A stretch of DNA of 59,166 bases. Origin: a virus. Positions 40,107 to 48,289 of the stretch are shown piece by piece. Location: the IMG/VR virus record IMGVR_UViG_3300046516_000810, positions 1-59,166 of that record; one strand, given 5' to 3'. A model generated the notes under the pieces. The model was not told where the DNA came from. It saw only the letters and a list, made by a program, of their open reading frames with translations, and did not search any database. Both the position numbers and the translations under genes were made by a program. Position 1 is the stretch's first letter. Every line of letters begins with the position of its first letter.

Positions 40107-40669
40107 TCCTCCAAATTCGGGACTACGTCTGATACGCCTGCACTGTTGTAGACGGCAGCATACGGCTGCACTTCGGTTGCCGTTGTCGGTGTCGGCGTGC
40201 CCGCTACCGTGTTCTCGACCGTTGTAGCCGACTCGTTTATTTGAGCCGGTGTCGCGACCGTTGATCTGAAGGTCGGGTCGCCGTACTCGACAAAGGCCAT
40301 TTCGACTGCGCAGTAGCCGCCCTTTTCGCGACTCGTCGTGACGCTGTAGCCCTGCACCATCACCATTACATCTTGCAGATTGTACGGCAGCGGCAAACTC
40401 AGCAAACCAGGGCCATCGTCTTCTAAGCATCCGATCAGAATGTCCATGTCATCGAGATAGTTCGGTCCAATCAAATAACCCTGCACCGTGATCGCAAACG
40501 CGGTGCGGCCCATGTCCTCGGCGTAGGGTAAATTTCTCTTTGGATATTGGTGGAGCGCCACGCGCCGGCCGCCCGCGCGCGCATCGGTATCGACATGGAA
40601 AAACGCACCGCGGAACCACGCCGTTCGGAACGCATTGCGCCACGGGTTCTTGATGTCGGTGATGATCAT
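40103..40669 (-). CDS. gpN-like protein, N-terminal half, 188 aa
   Basis: MIITDIKNPWRNAFRTAWFRGAFFHVDTDARAGGRRVALHQYPKRNLPYAEDMGR is the DNA circularisation protein N-terminal domain (W...L..A.FRG..F.V.......GRR...H.YP.R..P..EDMGR). ATG 40669 overlaps the tape-measure stop. In Mu gpN acts in tail and baseplate assembly. Confidence 0.75.
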   Translation of the reverse strand: MIITDIKNPWRNAFRTAWFRGAFFHVDTDARAGGRRVALHQYPKRNLPYAEDMGRTAFAITVQGYLIGPNYLDDMDILIGCLEDDGPGLLSLPLPYNLQDVMVMVQGYSVTTSREKGGYCAVEMAFVEYGDPTFRSTVATPAQINESATTVENTVAGTPTPTTATEVQPYAAVYNSAGVSDVVPNLEE

Positions 40670-43600
40670 GTCGGCCCGAAACCTATTCCCGGTCTGTCGG
40701 TCAACTGCATCTGCTTGTAGCTTTGGATCGTCGTGTTCTGCCACAGCCTGCCGTGGGAACTGGCATTCGTTTTCGCCGCCGTGCCGTTCGAATTGACGGT
40801 CACGTTCACGCTGCCCTGGACATTCGACGCGCCGGCCGCACCCGTGTTCACCGCGCCGTCAACGCGCGCGGTCGGAGCCTCCTGATCGGGACCAAGCAAC
40901 ATATGCCTGATTTGATATTGCCTTGGTCCGCTCCCTATCGTGATCGGCCGGTTTGAAACAACATCATGGCCATACTGGCCGATGCCGTGCTGCGCGCCCT
41001 TCGGGTTGAACTGATTTGCTCCAATCCCCTGCCAAGCTGTGATGTTTCCTTTGTCGTCGTAGACCGGGACCGCCGCCGTGACGTGCGATCCTGCCTGCCC
41101 CGTTTTCCCGGTGTTTCTTACCGCGATATTCGCCATACCGGGTCCGCCTGCATAACCTCCTTCGCCCCATCCACGCCAGTTAGAAGCCGTTTCAAAACCT
41201 TGCGGCGGCTCGCCGCCATGCCGCTTGACCATCGCCGCCATGAACTGCCCGCACGTCGCCACGCTCATGTTGATGCCGTGCTTGGCCATGTAGTCGTGAA
41301 TGTTCTGCGGAGAGCCACCCGCCAGCGTCATCGCCGTCACATCGGCGGCGAAGCCTCCCATTTCCTCCGGTGTGCCGGGGTTGGTCGCGGTCGTTTTCGC
41401 CGCCTGGAGCGCTGCCTGCATCCTGTGGGTGAAGCCCTTGCCGAAGTCCTTGTGTATCGCGGTACGCTGGTCTGCTGCGTCGTCCTTATCCGGCGCCAGA
41501 GTTTTCCGCCATTCGGCCATGCGCTCTGCGGTCTGCGGCTGCGAGCCGCCGGGCAATCCAACCCAATGCCCGTGCAACATCTGAGAAGCCGCATCGTAGT
41601 CGCCGCGCTTGATTGCTTCGGCGGCTTTCGGGAAAAACTTTTGAATGTAAGCCCAATTTGCAGCCTCTTGCTGGTCGTAGGTTCCGGTTCGCGGATCAGG
41701 CAAGCCAGCGCGCTTGGCCTGCGCGGCATCACGGGCGTTCTGCCGAAAGAACCCCGTGTTGCCGCCTTCGCTTTTTGCCGCCACGTTCGGGTCGTTGCTT
41801 GTTTCGAGGAACGAAAGCCCACGCATGAACTTGTGGGCATCGCCACCGCCAGCAGCACCCGCCGGCACGCTGCTCGGCTTGTCTACCTCGCCGGTCGCCT
41901 TCTGGAGCAAACGTATCTCGAAGCCGCTCAATGATCGGCGGCGCCGGCCGCCCGTGTCATCGACCATCGCCGTGTTGGTCTTCGGGTCGTAGCTGCCCGG
42001 CTCGATCTCCATGACGTGACCGCCGGTCGAGCCGATCTTCACGTTGGTCTTGCTTGCGACGATGCTGCCGAAGCCCCGCCCCGGATCATTGATGTTCGCC
42101 CCTTCGCCATGCTCGCCAATGCTGCGCCAGTTCGAAGCGACCGAGTATCCCTTCGGCACCTGATAACCGGACCCACCGCTAAAAGCGCGCGCGAGGTCAC
42201 CGCACCATGCGCTGTCTACGCGATAGCCGCGCGAGGACATCAGTTGCCGCATGCCTGCGGTGTTGCCGGACGCCGCGAGCTGCTTGAGGCCGGCCACCGT
42301 CTGCGGATCGACAGGCTTGCCGCTGGTGTCGAGAACAGGGCCACCACCGCCGCCGGGCGTTCCACCACCGCCACCGCCGCCACCACCACCGCCGCCGCCA
42401 CCACCACCGCCGCCGCCACCACCGCCGGGTGCTCCGCCGCCGGGACCACCACCACCGCCGCCGAGGAACCCGCTGCCCTGGCGATCGGCATCGATGTAGT
42501 CCTTGAAATCCATCAACGCCTGGAAGGTGCCTTCCTTGACGGTGTGGACCTCGTCGGCCTTGTCGGCGCTGCCACCGCCGAGCTTGTTGAGGGGGATGAC
42601 CGCCTCGGGGCCGCCTTCGCCAACCATCGCCAGCGTTGCGCCGCTGACGATGCCGCCGCGCGCCATGTGCGGAATTTGGCGTGCCCTCGATCCGGGCACT
42701 CCCGGTATCCCCGAGATGTTTGGCTGCGGAACCCGCACCAGCGGTGGAGGTATCGGGTGCGTGGCAGGGTTGGTTGAATATGAACTGTAGTCACCTTCAC
42801 CAAATAAAGCAGTCGCCGCAGCACCTTTGTAGTCGCCCTTTGCCCACTTATCCTTCGCGGCCTGCAACGTCTTATCCATCTCGTTTATTTGCTTGATGTT
42901 CGATTCAATCGCTCCGCTTATCGCATTCATTACCCCTGTGGCCGCCGGAAACAGCGGCTTCGAGCCGACCAGCACGAGCTTGTCCCAGGCCGTGCCCATC
43001 TCGACCAGCGAGTCCTTGTACTTCTGCGCCGCCGCCTGCTGTTCAGGCGTTATGTCCTCCATCTTTGCCCGCGATTTATTGTACTGATCCAGCGACAGCG
43101 CAGCGGCTTCCGCGCCAAGGCCGATCGATTGGAAATACATTCGCGACGTGAAGCCGGACGGATCAGCCTTATCCATCCGGTCTTTTTGTTGGAACGCGAT
43201 CTTGAGCTTTTCGCCCTGCGTCGTTGCGGCCTTTAGGGCGTTGATCAGCGGGCCGCCACCGCGCGAGATGATGTCATCAAACCCCGCGCCCATGTTGTAC
43301 TTAAACTCGTTCATGGTGCGGCTGAAGCTCTTGAGGCTTCCCAGCATCGCCTCGGGGGCTTGTCCCGCCTTCTCGGCTGTCTCCATCCAAGCGCGCAGAT
43401 CGCGCTCGGACATGCCGATTTCCTTGCTCGCGTACTTGAGCTGTACGACCTGATTCGCCACGCGATTGAGCGATAGCACCAGCCCCGCGGCTGCACCGGC
43501 GGCGCCGGCCGCGCCCAGGCCGAACGATCCGAAAGCCGACGATGTCGCGGTGATGGCGCCGCCGACCTGCTGCAGCGACCCGAATAGCGCCTGGAACTCC

Positions 43601-43734
43601 TTGCTCGCCGCCTTTGCGCCGGTGCCAGCCTTCGTCTGCATGAGGCCGATCTCGCGGCCCATGTTGCGGATGTTCGCCAGCGCTTGGTCTGAGACGAAGG
43701 TTGCGCGAAGTCTCAGGACATCTTCATTGGCCAT
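40666..43734 (-). CDS. Tape measure protein with Gly-rich linker and hydrolase-like domains, 1022 aa
   Basis: The N-terminal part (ANIRNMGREIGLMQTKAGTGAK..., ALKSFSRTMNEFKYN) is helical tape-measure sequence with a hydrophobic segment. A poly-Gly/Pro run spans residues about 415-465. A Cys-domain follows (SAWCGDLARAFSGGSG..., SNWRSIGEHGEG, GGHVMEIE), then an SLT-like part (GLSFLETSNDPNVAAKSEG, TGFFRQN), then a second Cys-domain (ATCGQFMAAMVKRHGG, SNWRGWGEGG, AGSHVTAAV). It sets tail length and may cut peptidoglycan during entry. Confidence 0.8.
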   Translation of the reverse strand: MANEDVLRLRATFVSDQALANIRNMGREIGLMQTKAGTGAKAASKEFQALFGSLQQVGGAITATSSAFGSFGLGAAGAAGAAAGLVLSLNRVANQVVQLKYASKEIGMSERDLRAWMETAEKAGQAPEAMLGSLKSFSRTMNEFKYNMGAGFDDIISRGGGPLINALKAATTQGEKLKIAFQQKDRMDKADPSGFTSRMYFQSIGLGAEAAALSLDQYNKSRAKMEDITPEQQAAAQKYKDSLVEMGTAWDKLVLVGSKPLFPAATGVMNAISGAIESNIKQINEMDKTLQAAKDKWAKGDYKGAAATALFGEGDYSSYSTNPATHPIPPPLVRVPQPNISGIPGVPGSRARQIPHMARGGIVSGATLAMVGEGGPEAVIPLNKLGGGSADKADEVHTVKEGTFQALMDFKDYIDADRQGSGFLGGGGGGPGGGAPGGGGGGGGGGGGGGGGGGGGGGTPGGGGGPVLDTSGKPVDPQTVAGLKQLAASGNTAGMRQLMSSRGYRVDSAWCGDLARAFSGGSGYQVPKGYSVASNWRSIGEHGEGANINDPGRGFGSIVASKTNVKIGSTGGHVMEIEPGSYDPKTNTAMVDDTGGRRRRSLSGFEIRLLQKATGEVDKPSSVPAGAAGGGDAHKFMRGLSFLETSNDPNVAAKSEGGNTGFFRQNARDAAQAKRAGLPDPRTGTYDQQEAANWAYIQKFFPKAAEAIKRGDYDAASQMLHGHWVGLPGGSQPQTAERMAEWRKTLAPDKDDAADQRTAIHKDFGKGFTHRMQAALQAAKTTATNPGTPEEMGGFAADVTAMTLAGGSPQNIHDYMAKHGINMSVATCGQFMAAMVKRHGGEPPQGFETASNWRGWGEGGYAGGPGMANIAVRNTGKTGQAGSHVTAAVPVYDDKGNITAWQGIGANQFNPKGAQHGIGQYGHDVVSNRPITIGSGPRQYQIRHMLLGPDQEAPTARVDGAVNTGAAGASNVQGSVNVTVNSNGTAAKTNASSHGRLWQNTTIQSYKQMQLTDRPGIGFGPT

Positions 43735-43746
43735 GTCGTTCCGCCC

Positions 43747-44237
43747 TTAATCCGGTCGTCGCTGCTTTTCTGCGGTCGCCAACAGCATGTCGGTCCAGTG
43801 CATATGCTGATTGACCTCGTCCAGCGTCATCGCCAAGAACTCGCCCGGAGGCCGCGAGTAGAATTTCGCCAAGCGGTAGCAGTTTAAGACTGCGTCCCCT
43901 GGACGCCCGGCGGGAAAAAACGCATCAACGCATAGGCACAGGTTGACCAGTCCTCCGCGTCCATTGACTTGATCGTTGATGGCGGAACCGACGCGAGCAG
44001 GGACATCATGTCGCCCATCACGGGCGGGTTGACGGTGATTTCGCCGCTCTGCCAGTTGATGTTGATCGGGTAGCCCGTGGTCATCGCCATTATGTCGCCG
44101 CCTGTCGGCCGGCGAAACTTCAATTGCTTGATCGTCTCGCCGTGCGCTTGCACCGGCGTTATCAGATCAACAACAACTTCCTTCAACCGCGGTGGCGCCG
44201 CGGCCTCTGGCTCGGTCTTCTTAACCGCCTCTTGCAT
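43747..44237 (-). CDS. Tail assembly chaperone, -1 frameshift product, 163 aa
   Basis: This is the extended form of the 117-aa chaperone gene. At 43920-43914 the minus strand reads T-TTT-TTC, a legal X-XXY-YYZ slippery heptamer in the zero frame. A -1 slip opens 55 further codons (PAGRPGDAVLNCYRLAKFYS..., MTLDEVNQHMHWTDMLLATA) and stops at 43747. Mu gp41/42 and lambda gpG/gpT use the same layout. The two products coat the tape measure. Confidence 0.75.
43884..44237 (-). CDS. Tail assembly chaperone (Mu gp41-like), 117 aa
   Basis: ATG 44237 follows AAAAGGAGCAACC. RLKEVVVDLITPVQAHGETIKQLKFRRPTGGDIMAM and DAEDWSTCAYALMRFFPPG are typical of the Phage_TAC_7 (E/41/14) family. The ribosome makes this short form most of the time and the frameshift form at lower level. 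Confidence 0.8.
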   Translation of the reverse strand: MQEAVKKTEPEAAAPPRLKEVVVDLITPVQAHGETIKQLKFRRPTGGDIMAMTTGYPININWQSGEITVNPPVMGDMMSLLASVPPSTIKSMDAEDWSTCAYALMRFFPPGVQGTQS

Positions 44238-44248
44238 GGTTGCTCCTT

Positions 44249-44617
44249 TTACGGCGCCATCTCGATGCAGCTCACGCCTTCGAACCTGATCCGAAATTGT
44301 CCGTCGTGCGTGTTGATTTCGAGCGGCCCCTTGGTCCACGCCTGACTGAGCACGTAGGTTCTGCCGTTGATCAGCTCGGCGGTCACCGTCGCGTTGGTGA
44401 TGGCTTCGAGGAAGTCCAGCGACACCTCGGGCAGCGTTGACACGTCGCCCTCGATGTAGGGCACACGCGGCAGCTCCTGATAGCCGTGGACGTAGTCCTG
44501 GCCCGCGATGCCGGTGCGCTCGACCGCCGACGCGGACACCGTCAGGTTGCCCTTGAGCGGGTATTGATTGCTATCGACCTTCAGATACGCGGTTCCAGCG
44601 AACGGGCCTTGGGGCAT
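44249..44617 (-). CDS. Tail tube protein (Mu gpM-like), 122 aa
   Basis: MPQGPFAGTAYLKVDSNQYPLKGNLTVSASAVERTGIAGQDYVHGYQELPRVPYIEGDVST is the Phage_tail_tube pattern (GxAy...g...plkGnltvs...v.Re...G.D...Gy.E.p..p.Ieg). CAGGAGAAACACC precedes ATG 44617. It polymerises inside the sheath. Confidence 0.85.
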   Translation of the reverse strand: MPQGPFAGTAYLKVDSNQYPLKGNLTVSASAVERTGIAGQDYVHGYQELPRVPYIEGDVSTLPEVSLDFLEAITNATVTAELINGRTYVLSQAWTKGPLEINTHDGQFRIRFEGVSCIEMAP

Positions 44618-44649
44618 GGTGTTTCTCCTGTTTTTAGGCGGCGTTGAAC

Positions 44650-45279
44650 TCACGCCCCGATGCTGTGGCGAACCATCGCGACGGCATCGGGAAGCGTCAT
44701 TTTCTGAAAGCACCTGATTGTTGACGCGGGGCAGGCGTTCACGACGCTGATGCGGTGCTCGTTGAAGTAGGGCGCATAGACCGCGAAGTGCTCGGCCCAC
44801 TCATCCCACTTCTCACTCTGCTGCTCGCATCCGCCGTTGTAGTCGAAGCCCAGCAGCACGATTGCCCGTGCCTGCTTGTGGATGCAGACCTGCAGCGCCC
44901 CAAAGCCGCTGGTGCCGCCGCCATAGATTTCACTTGGGTCGTCCGACAGGCCGCGACCGTCCATGCGTTTCAGTAGCGTGATGTTCTTCGCGGGCGGTGG
45001 CCCTGCCTGGTCGAGCTGTTCCTCGGGCACGGCCCAATAGACGCGCGTGCGTGTCTCCGCGAGCTTTTCGCGCCATTCCGTGTAGCGCTTCACGTCGAGG
45101 CCGAAGACCGCGTCCGCCCACGGAATGCCGAAGATTTTTCCCTTCACCGCCAGCACATGCGCGCCGCGCAATTGCTCATAGTCGAAACCGATCAGCGACG
45201 GGCCGCCGCCGATGACGACCACCGGCTTGTCGCTCCAGAATGGTTTGTTCACCTTCCCGTACAAAATTCCGTCTCCCAT
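44650..45279 (-). CDS. DUF115/MptE-like protein inserted in the tail operon, 209 aa
   Basis: PVVVIGGGPSLIGFDYEQLRGAHVLAVKG and ADAVFGLDVKRYTEWRE, then YGGGTSGFGALQVCIHKQARAIVLLGFDYNGG, match the DUF115/MptE-like group (GGGPSL, D...F....R....). Related proteins act on pterins or sialic-acid/flagellin-type glycans. It lies between sheath and tube genes, which are normally adjacent. ATG 45279 comes just after the terminator T-run, without a clear ribosome site. Confidence 0.65.
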   Translation of the reverse strand: MGDGILYGKVNKPFWSDKPVVVIGGGPSLIGFDYEQLRGAHVLAVKGKIFGIPWADAVFGLDVKRYTEWREKLAETRTRVYWAVPEEQLDQAGPPPAKNITLLKRMDGRGLSDDPSEIYGGGTSGFGALQVCIHKQARAIVLLGFDYNGGCEQQSEKWDEWAEHFAVYAPYFNEHRISVVNACPASTIRCFQKMTLPDAVAMVRHSIGA

Positions 45280-45283
45280 GATG

Positions 45284-45314
45284 AAAACGGCGCGCACGGC
45301 CTGTATGCGCGCCG
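45284..45314 (-). terminator. Hairpin downstream of the sheath gene
   Basis: On the minus strand CGGCGCGCA (45314-45306) pairs with TGCGCGCCG (45296-45288), a perfect nine-base stem with a nine-base loop, followed by TTTT. It separates the sheath gene from the inserted DUF115-like gene and could reduce transcription of the genes beyond. Confidence 0.6.
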
Positions 45315-45336
45315 TGCCGTTTCAACAACATTTCGA

Positions 45337-46890
45337 TCAGGCGGCGATCGAGGTATCGACGCCCCTGTTGTATTGCAGCCTGAATTGCGCCAGCACGGCG
45401 AATATCCGAAGCTGATTGATGAGGTCGGGCGGATAGAGGACGTTGACCCGGTTCGGGTCGTCAACTGCTCGCTCCACGATGAGGTTCTGCTTGAATGCGG
45501 TCAGGTTCTCGACCCGCCCCAAGAACTCGTCCTGTAGGTACTGCGAGATCAGCTCGGCTTTTATTATCTTCGGCGTCACGATGGCTTGACCGACACCGAA
45601 GCGCGTTCCGTCATCGGCCAGCTTGTGACGCGGATATTTGCTGGTGATCGCATAGCGCTGCGAGCGGAACAGTGCCGCCAGCGTGGCCAGCGTCGGCACC
45701 AGCTCATAGGCATCGTCGCCCTGGCCGTAGAGGTTTTTCTGATAGGTGGTGCTTTCCCGCTTGATCGCCGGCACGCCATCGGCGTTGATCGCCTGCGTGG
45801 CGATGCCGACCCAGGCCAGATCGTTGAGCTGCCGCATGGTGAAGCGCTGATGCTTCGGCGGCGGCAGGCAACCGTCCAGCGAGAGCGTCTGCAACGGACG
45901 CGCCGGATCGTTGACCAGCGCGCGCGCCGCCTTTGCGGTGTAAGCCGCAGCAAAGCACCAGGGCGGGGTGGGCGAGTTCGACTCGATGCCCATGACCGAC
46001 ACGACGCCGCTGTTGTTGTTCGGCCCGTACTGCAACAGATCGGCATAGCCGACAGCATCGCCCGCCGCCGCGACGCCGCGCTTGGCGGCGAAGATGTGTC
46101 CGTAGAGCTGGCGCATCCAGCCCCATCGGCCGTTGTCGCTGAAGCCGTACTCGCCTTCCAGCAACGCGAGCGACGTGCTGTCGGTGTACCCGGTGGCGAC
46201 GTACTCGTAGGGCTCATCGCCCAGGTTCACGAGCGCCTGCGTGATGTCCACATCGCCGGTGCCCGCCGTCAGCTTGTTGGTGGCCGGCAGAGTGATCAGG
46301 AGGCCGATCGGCACCTGCTCGGCCGCGAGCGCGCCGCCATAGGCGAGCCTGACATCGATGTCGTTGCCCTCGACGCCCTTGAACTTGCAGGTGAGATCGA
46401 CCTCGGCAGTAGTTGCAACCGCGGTCACCGGCATCGACGGATCGGCATTGATTGCAGCGGCGATGTTGGTCGCGGTCGTGTCCATCGGCTCGCCCGCAGC
46501 AACAAACACCTGCACCCTGCGGCCGGCGACGTAGACCGGCAGCGTGCCCGCCGCTGTCGCCGCCGCGGTAACCGAGATTTTGCCGGTCGCGGCCACGCCC
46601 GCGGTCGCTTCCTTGATCGGGACCACCCAAAGCTCTTGGGCAAAATTGTTCTGGGTGAACGCCTGCACCATGCCGTCGAGCATCGAGCCGTAACCAAACA
46701 ACTGGCGCGCGTCGGCCTGCGACGGCACCGGCACCGGCACGTCAGGCAACGCGGTGCCGGTCGAAAGCATGGTGCCGATGATCAGTGACGCCAGGCGCGA
46801 GCTTGGATAGCCGGCCATGCTGGGGTCTACTTCCACCCAGTATAGGGGCATGCGCCAGTTGGCTGGGATGCTGTTGAAAGAAACGGGCAT
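45337..46890 (-). CDS. Contractile tail sheath protein (Mu gpL-like), 517 aa
   Basis: VSFNSIPANWRMPLYWVEVDPSMAGY is the diagnostic N-terminus of Mu-type sheath proteins, followed by ATNIAAAINADPSMPVTA and a C-terminal LAQFRLQYNRGVD. CAAGGAGAGCAACA precedes the ATG. It makes the contractile outer tail layer and shows the phage is a myovirus. Confidence 0.9.
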   Translation of the reverse strand: MPVSFNSIPANWRMPLYWVEVDPSMAGYPSSRLASLIIGTMLSTGTALPDVPVPVPSQADARQLFGYGSMLDGMVQAFTQNNFAQELWVVPIKEATAGVAATGKISVTAAATAAGTLPVYVAGRRVQVFVAAGEPMDTTATNIAAAINADPSMPVTAVATTAEVDLTCKFKGVEGNDIDVRLAYGGALAAEQVPIGLLITLPATNKLTAGTGDVDITQALVNLGDEPYEYVATGYTDSTSLALLEGEYGFSDNGRWGWMRQLYGHIFAAKRGVAAAGDAVGYADLLQYGPNNNSGVVSVMGIESNSPTPPWCFAAAYTAKAARALVNDPARPLQTLSLDGCLPPPKHQRFTMRQLNDLAWVGIATQAINADGVPAIKRESTTYQKNLYGQGDDAYELVPTLATLAALFRSQRYAITSKYPRHKLADDGTRFGVGQAIVTPKIIKAELISQYLQDEFLGRVENLTAFKQNLIVERAVDDPNRVNVLYPPDLINQLRIFAVLAQFRLQYNRGVDTSIAA

Positions 46891-46913
46891 TGTTGCTCTC
46901 CTTGTTTGACTGC

Positions 46914-47474
46914 TTACGGTCCTGTCTCGATCTCGTACTCGCGATCGAGCTGCGGAGTGCCGGCATCGGCGTGCGCCTTGTCGGGGAATTGCGTTTGGAT
47001 GCTGATGAGCTTCAGGTCGTCCACAATGGTCGGTGAGAACTGGCTGCGGAACTGGAGGTTCATCTCGACCCTGATTTCATACAAAGTGATCTCGCCCACC
47101 TTCGCGTATTGGCCGACGCGATCCATTTGCGTGCAGCCTTCGGTGAGGTTGAGGAAGCGCGGGTCGCACAGCAGCAGGTCATCGATGCTTGCCATCCATT
47201 CTTCGAGCGCGTGGATTTGGTTCTGCTCGTCGGTCGGGATCTGGACGGCCCCGGAGAATCCCAGCGTCAGATCGTGGATGAACTTCGGCATGGTCTGGTT
47301 GCACTGGCCGTCCGGCAGGCGCTTCTCGCGCAGCAAATGGACCGCGAGCACCGGCAAATGTTCCGGCTGCACCTGCAGCATCGGCGTGATGCGGTAGGTC
47401 TTGAAGGTCGTGCCGAAGCCCGCCTGCAAGAGCGACATCGCCGCGGAGTGGATGGTGTTGGCCCAATGGCTCAT
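46914..47474 (-). CDS. Tail terminator/completion-like protein, 186 aa
   Basis: Position (between head-tail connector and sheath) and pattern (LQAGFGTTFKTYRITPMLQVQPEHLPVLAVHLLREKRLPDG..., TLYEIRVEMNLQFRSQF) suit a tail terminator or neck protein like lambda gpU or gpZ. The start overlaps the previous stop (ATGA). The family call is positional. Confidence 0.5.
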   Translation of the reverse strand: MSHWANTIHSAAMSLLQAGFGTTFKTYRITPMLQVQPEHLPVLAVHLLREKRLPDGQCNQTMPKFIHDLTLGFSGAVQIPTDEQNQIHALEEWMASIDDLLLCDPRFLNLTEGCTQMDRVGQYAKVGEITLYEIRVEMNLQFRSQFSPTIVDDLKLISIQTQFPDKAHADAGTPQLDREYEIETGP

Positions 47475-47875
47475 ACCAAGGGCCTCACGGGCACTGGAGG
47501 TTCATGCGCATACGGGTTGATTTCGTCCTTCGGCTCCTTGAGGCGCAGCAACAACTTGCCGCCGCCCTGGCCGTCGAGATCGAGGTCGCCTATCCAATAC
47601 TGCTTGCCGTAGGCGGGATGCCGCTTGTCGGTGATAGTGACGAAGTCGCCTTCGTCCGGGTACGCGGCAAAGTCGGCCAGCCGGACACAGAGGTCGGTCT
47701 GCTGGTCCGAAAAGATGGTGTCGTCCTGCATGACCACATCGAGCTTGGTCGATGAATAGACGCCATTGACCTTGAACGGGGGCACGCCCGGCTGGCTCGC
47801 TGCTGGCGTGTAAACGACAGCGATCTGGAAAATGTCTCCAGCCGGTTTCAGGACAAGGGCGTCGAAATCGATCAT
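47471..47875 (-). CDS. Head-tail connector-like protein, 134 aa
   Basis: MIDFDALVLKPAGDIFQIAVVYTPAASQPGVPPFKVNGVY and DFAAYPDEGDFVTITDKRHPAYGKQYWIGDLDLDGQGG resemble the FII/stopper-type small beta proteins. It lies just upstream of the terminator-like gene. Confidence 0.55.
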   Translation of the reverse strand: MIDFDALVLKPAGDIFQIAVVYTPAASQPGVPPFKVNGVYSSTKLDVVMQDDTIFSDQQTDLCVRLADFAAYPDEGDFVTITDKRHPAYGKQYWIGDLDLDGQGGGKLLLRLKEPKDEINPYAHEPPVPVRPLV

Positions 47876-47881
47876 GCGGCC

Positions 47882-48235
47882 CTACGGGGTTGATAGTGCG
47901 ATGGCGAGCTTGCAGTCGGTTGTCTGTTTCGTCGGCCTATCGCGGGTTCCAGAGCGCAGCTTGATGAAGCCCACGGTGCGCGCCCACGATCTATCGATGA
48001 TGATTGCTTGATTGGGCCGCGCCACGATCGTTATTTCATGGCCCTCGTCGTCAAACAGGTCGTTGTAGCTGCCGCCGTCCGACGACACCTGAAATGACAT
48101 CACGTTCGGCATGTCGCCGTCGTTGTACTCCTGCGGCACCGTGATGCGGACAATCTGACCCGCGGAGCAATCAACACCGTCCGAAAGGCTTTCGCCCTGC
48201 GTGATCGTCGGCCCGTCTACAACAACAAAGGACAT
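47882..48235 (-). CDS. Hypothetical head-neck protein, 117 aa
   Basis: ATG 48235 follows GGAGG. The protein is beta-rich (VDGPTITQGESLSDGVDCSAGQIVRITVPQEYNDGDMPNV..., NQAIIIDRSW) with no clear family. Its position is that of lambda FI-like genes, between major capsid and connector. Confidence 0.55.
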   Translation of the reverse strand: MSFVVVDGPTITQGESLSDGVDCSAGQIVRITVPQEYNDGDMPNVMSFQVSSDGGSYNDLFDDEGHEITIVARPNQAIIIDRSWARTVGFIKLRSGTRDRPTKQTTDCKLAIALSTP

Positions 48236-48289
48236 CAGTTTATCCTCCAAAAGAACGCGGCATTCACGCCGCGCCAAGGCGTGGGAGTG

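Noticed and set aside
42240-42499. Long Pro-rich and Ala/Val-rich open frames on both strands
   Set aside because: They are shadows of the poly-Gly linker codons of the tape-measure gene; the real frame is the minus-strand one.
45586-46788. A 400-codon plus-strand frame
   Set aside because: Antisense to the tail sheath gene with Arg/His-rich shadow composition.
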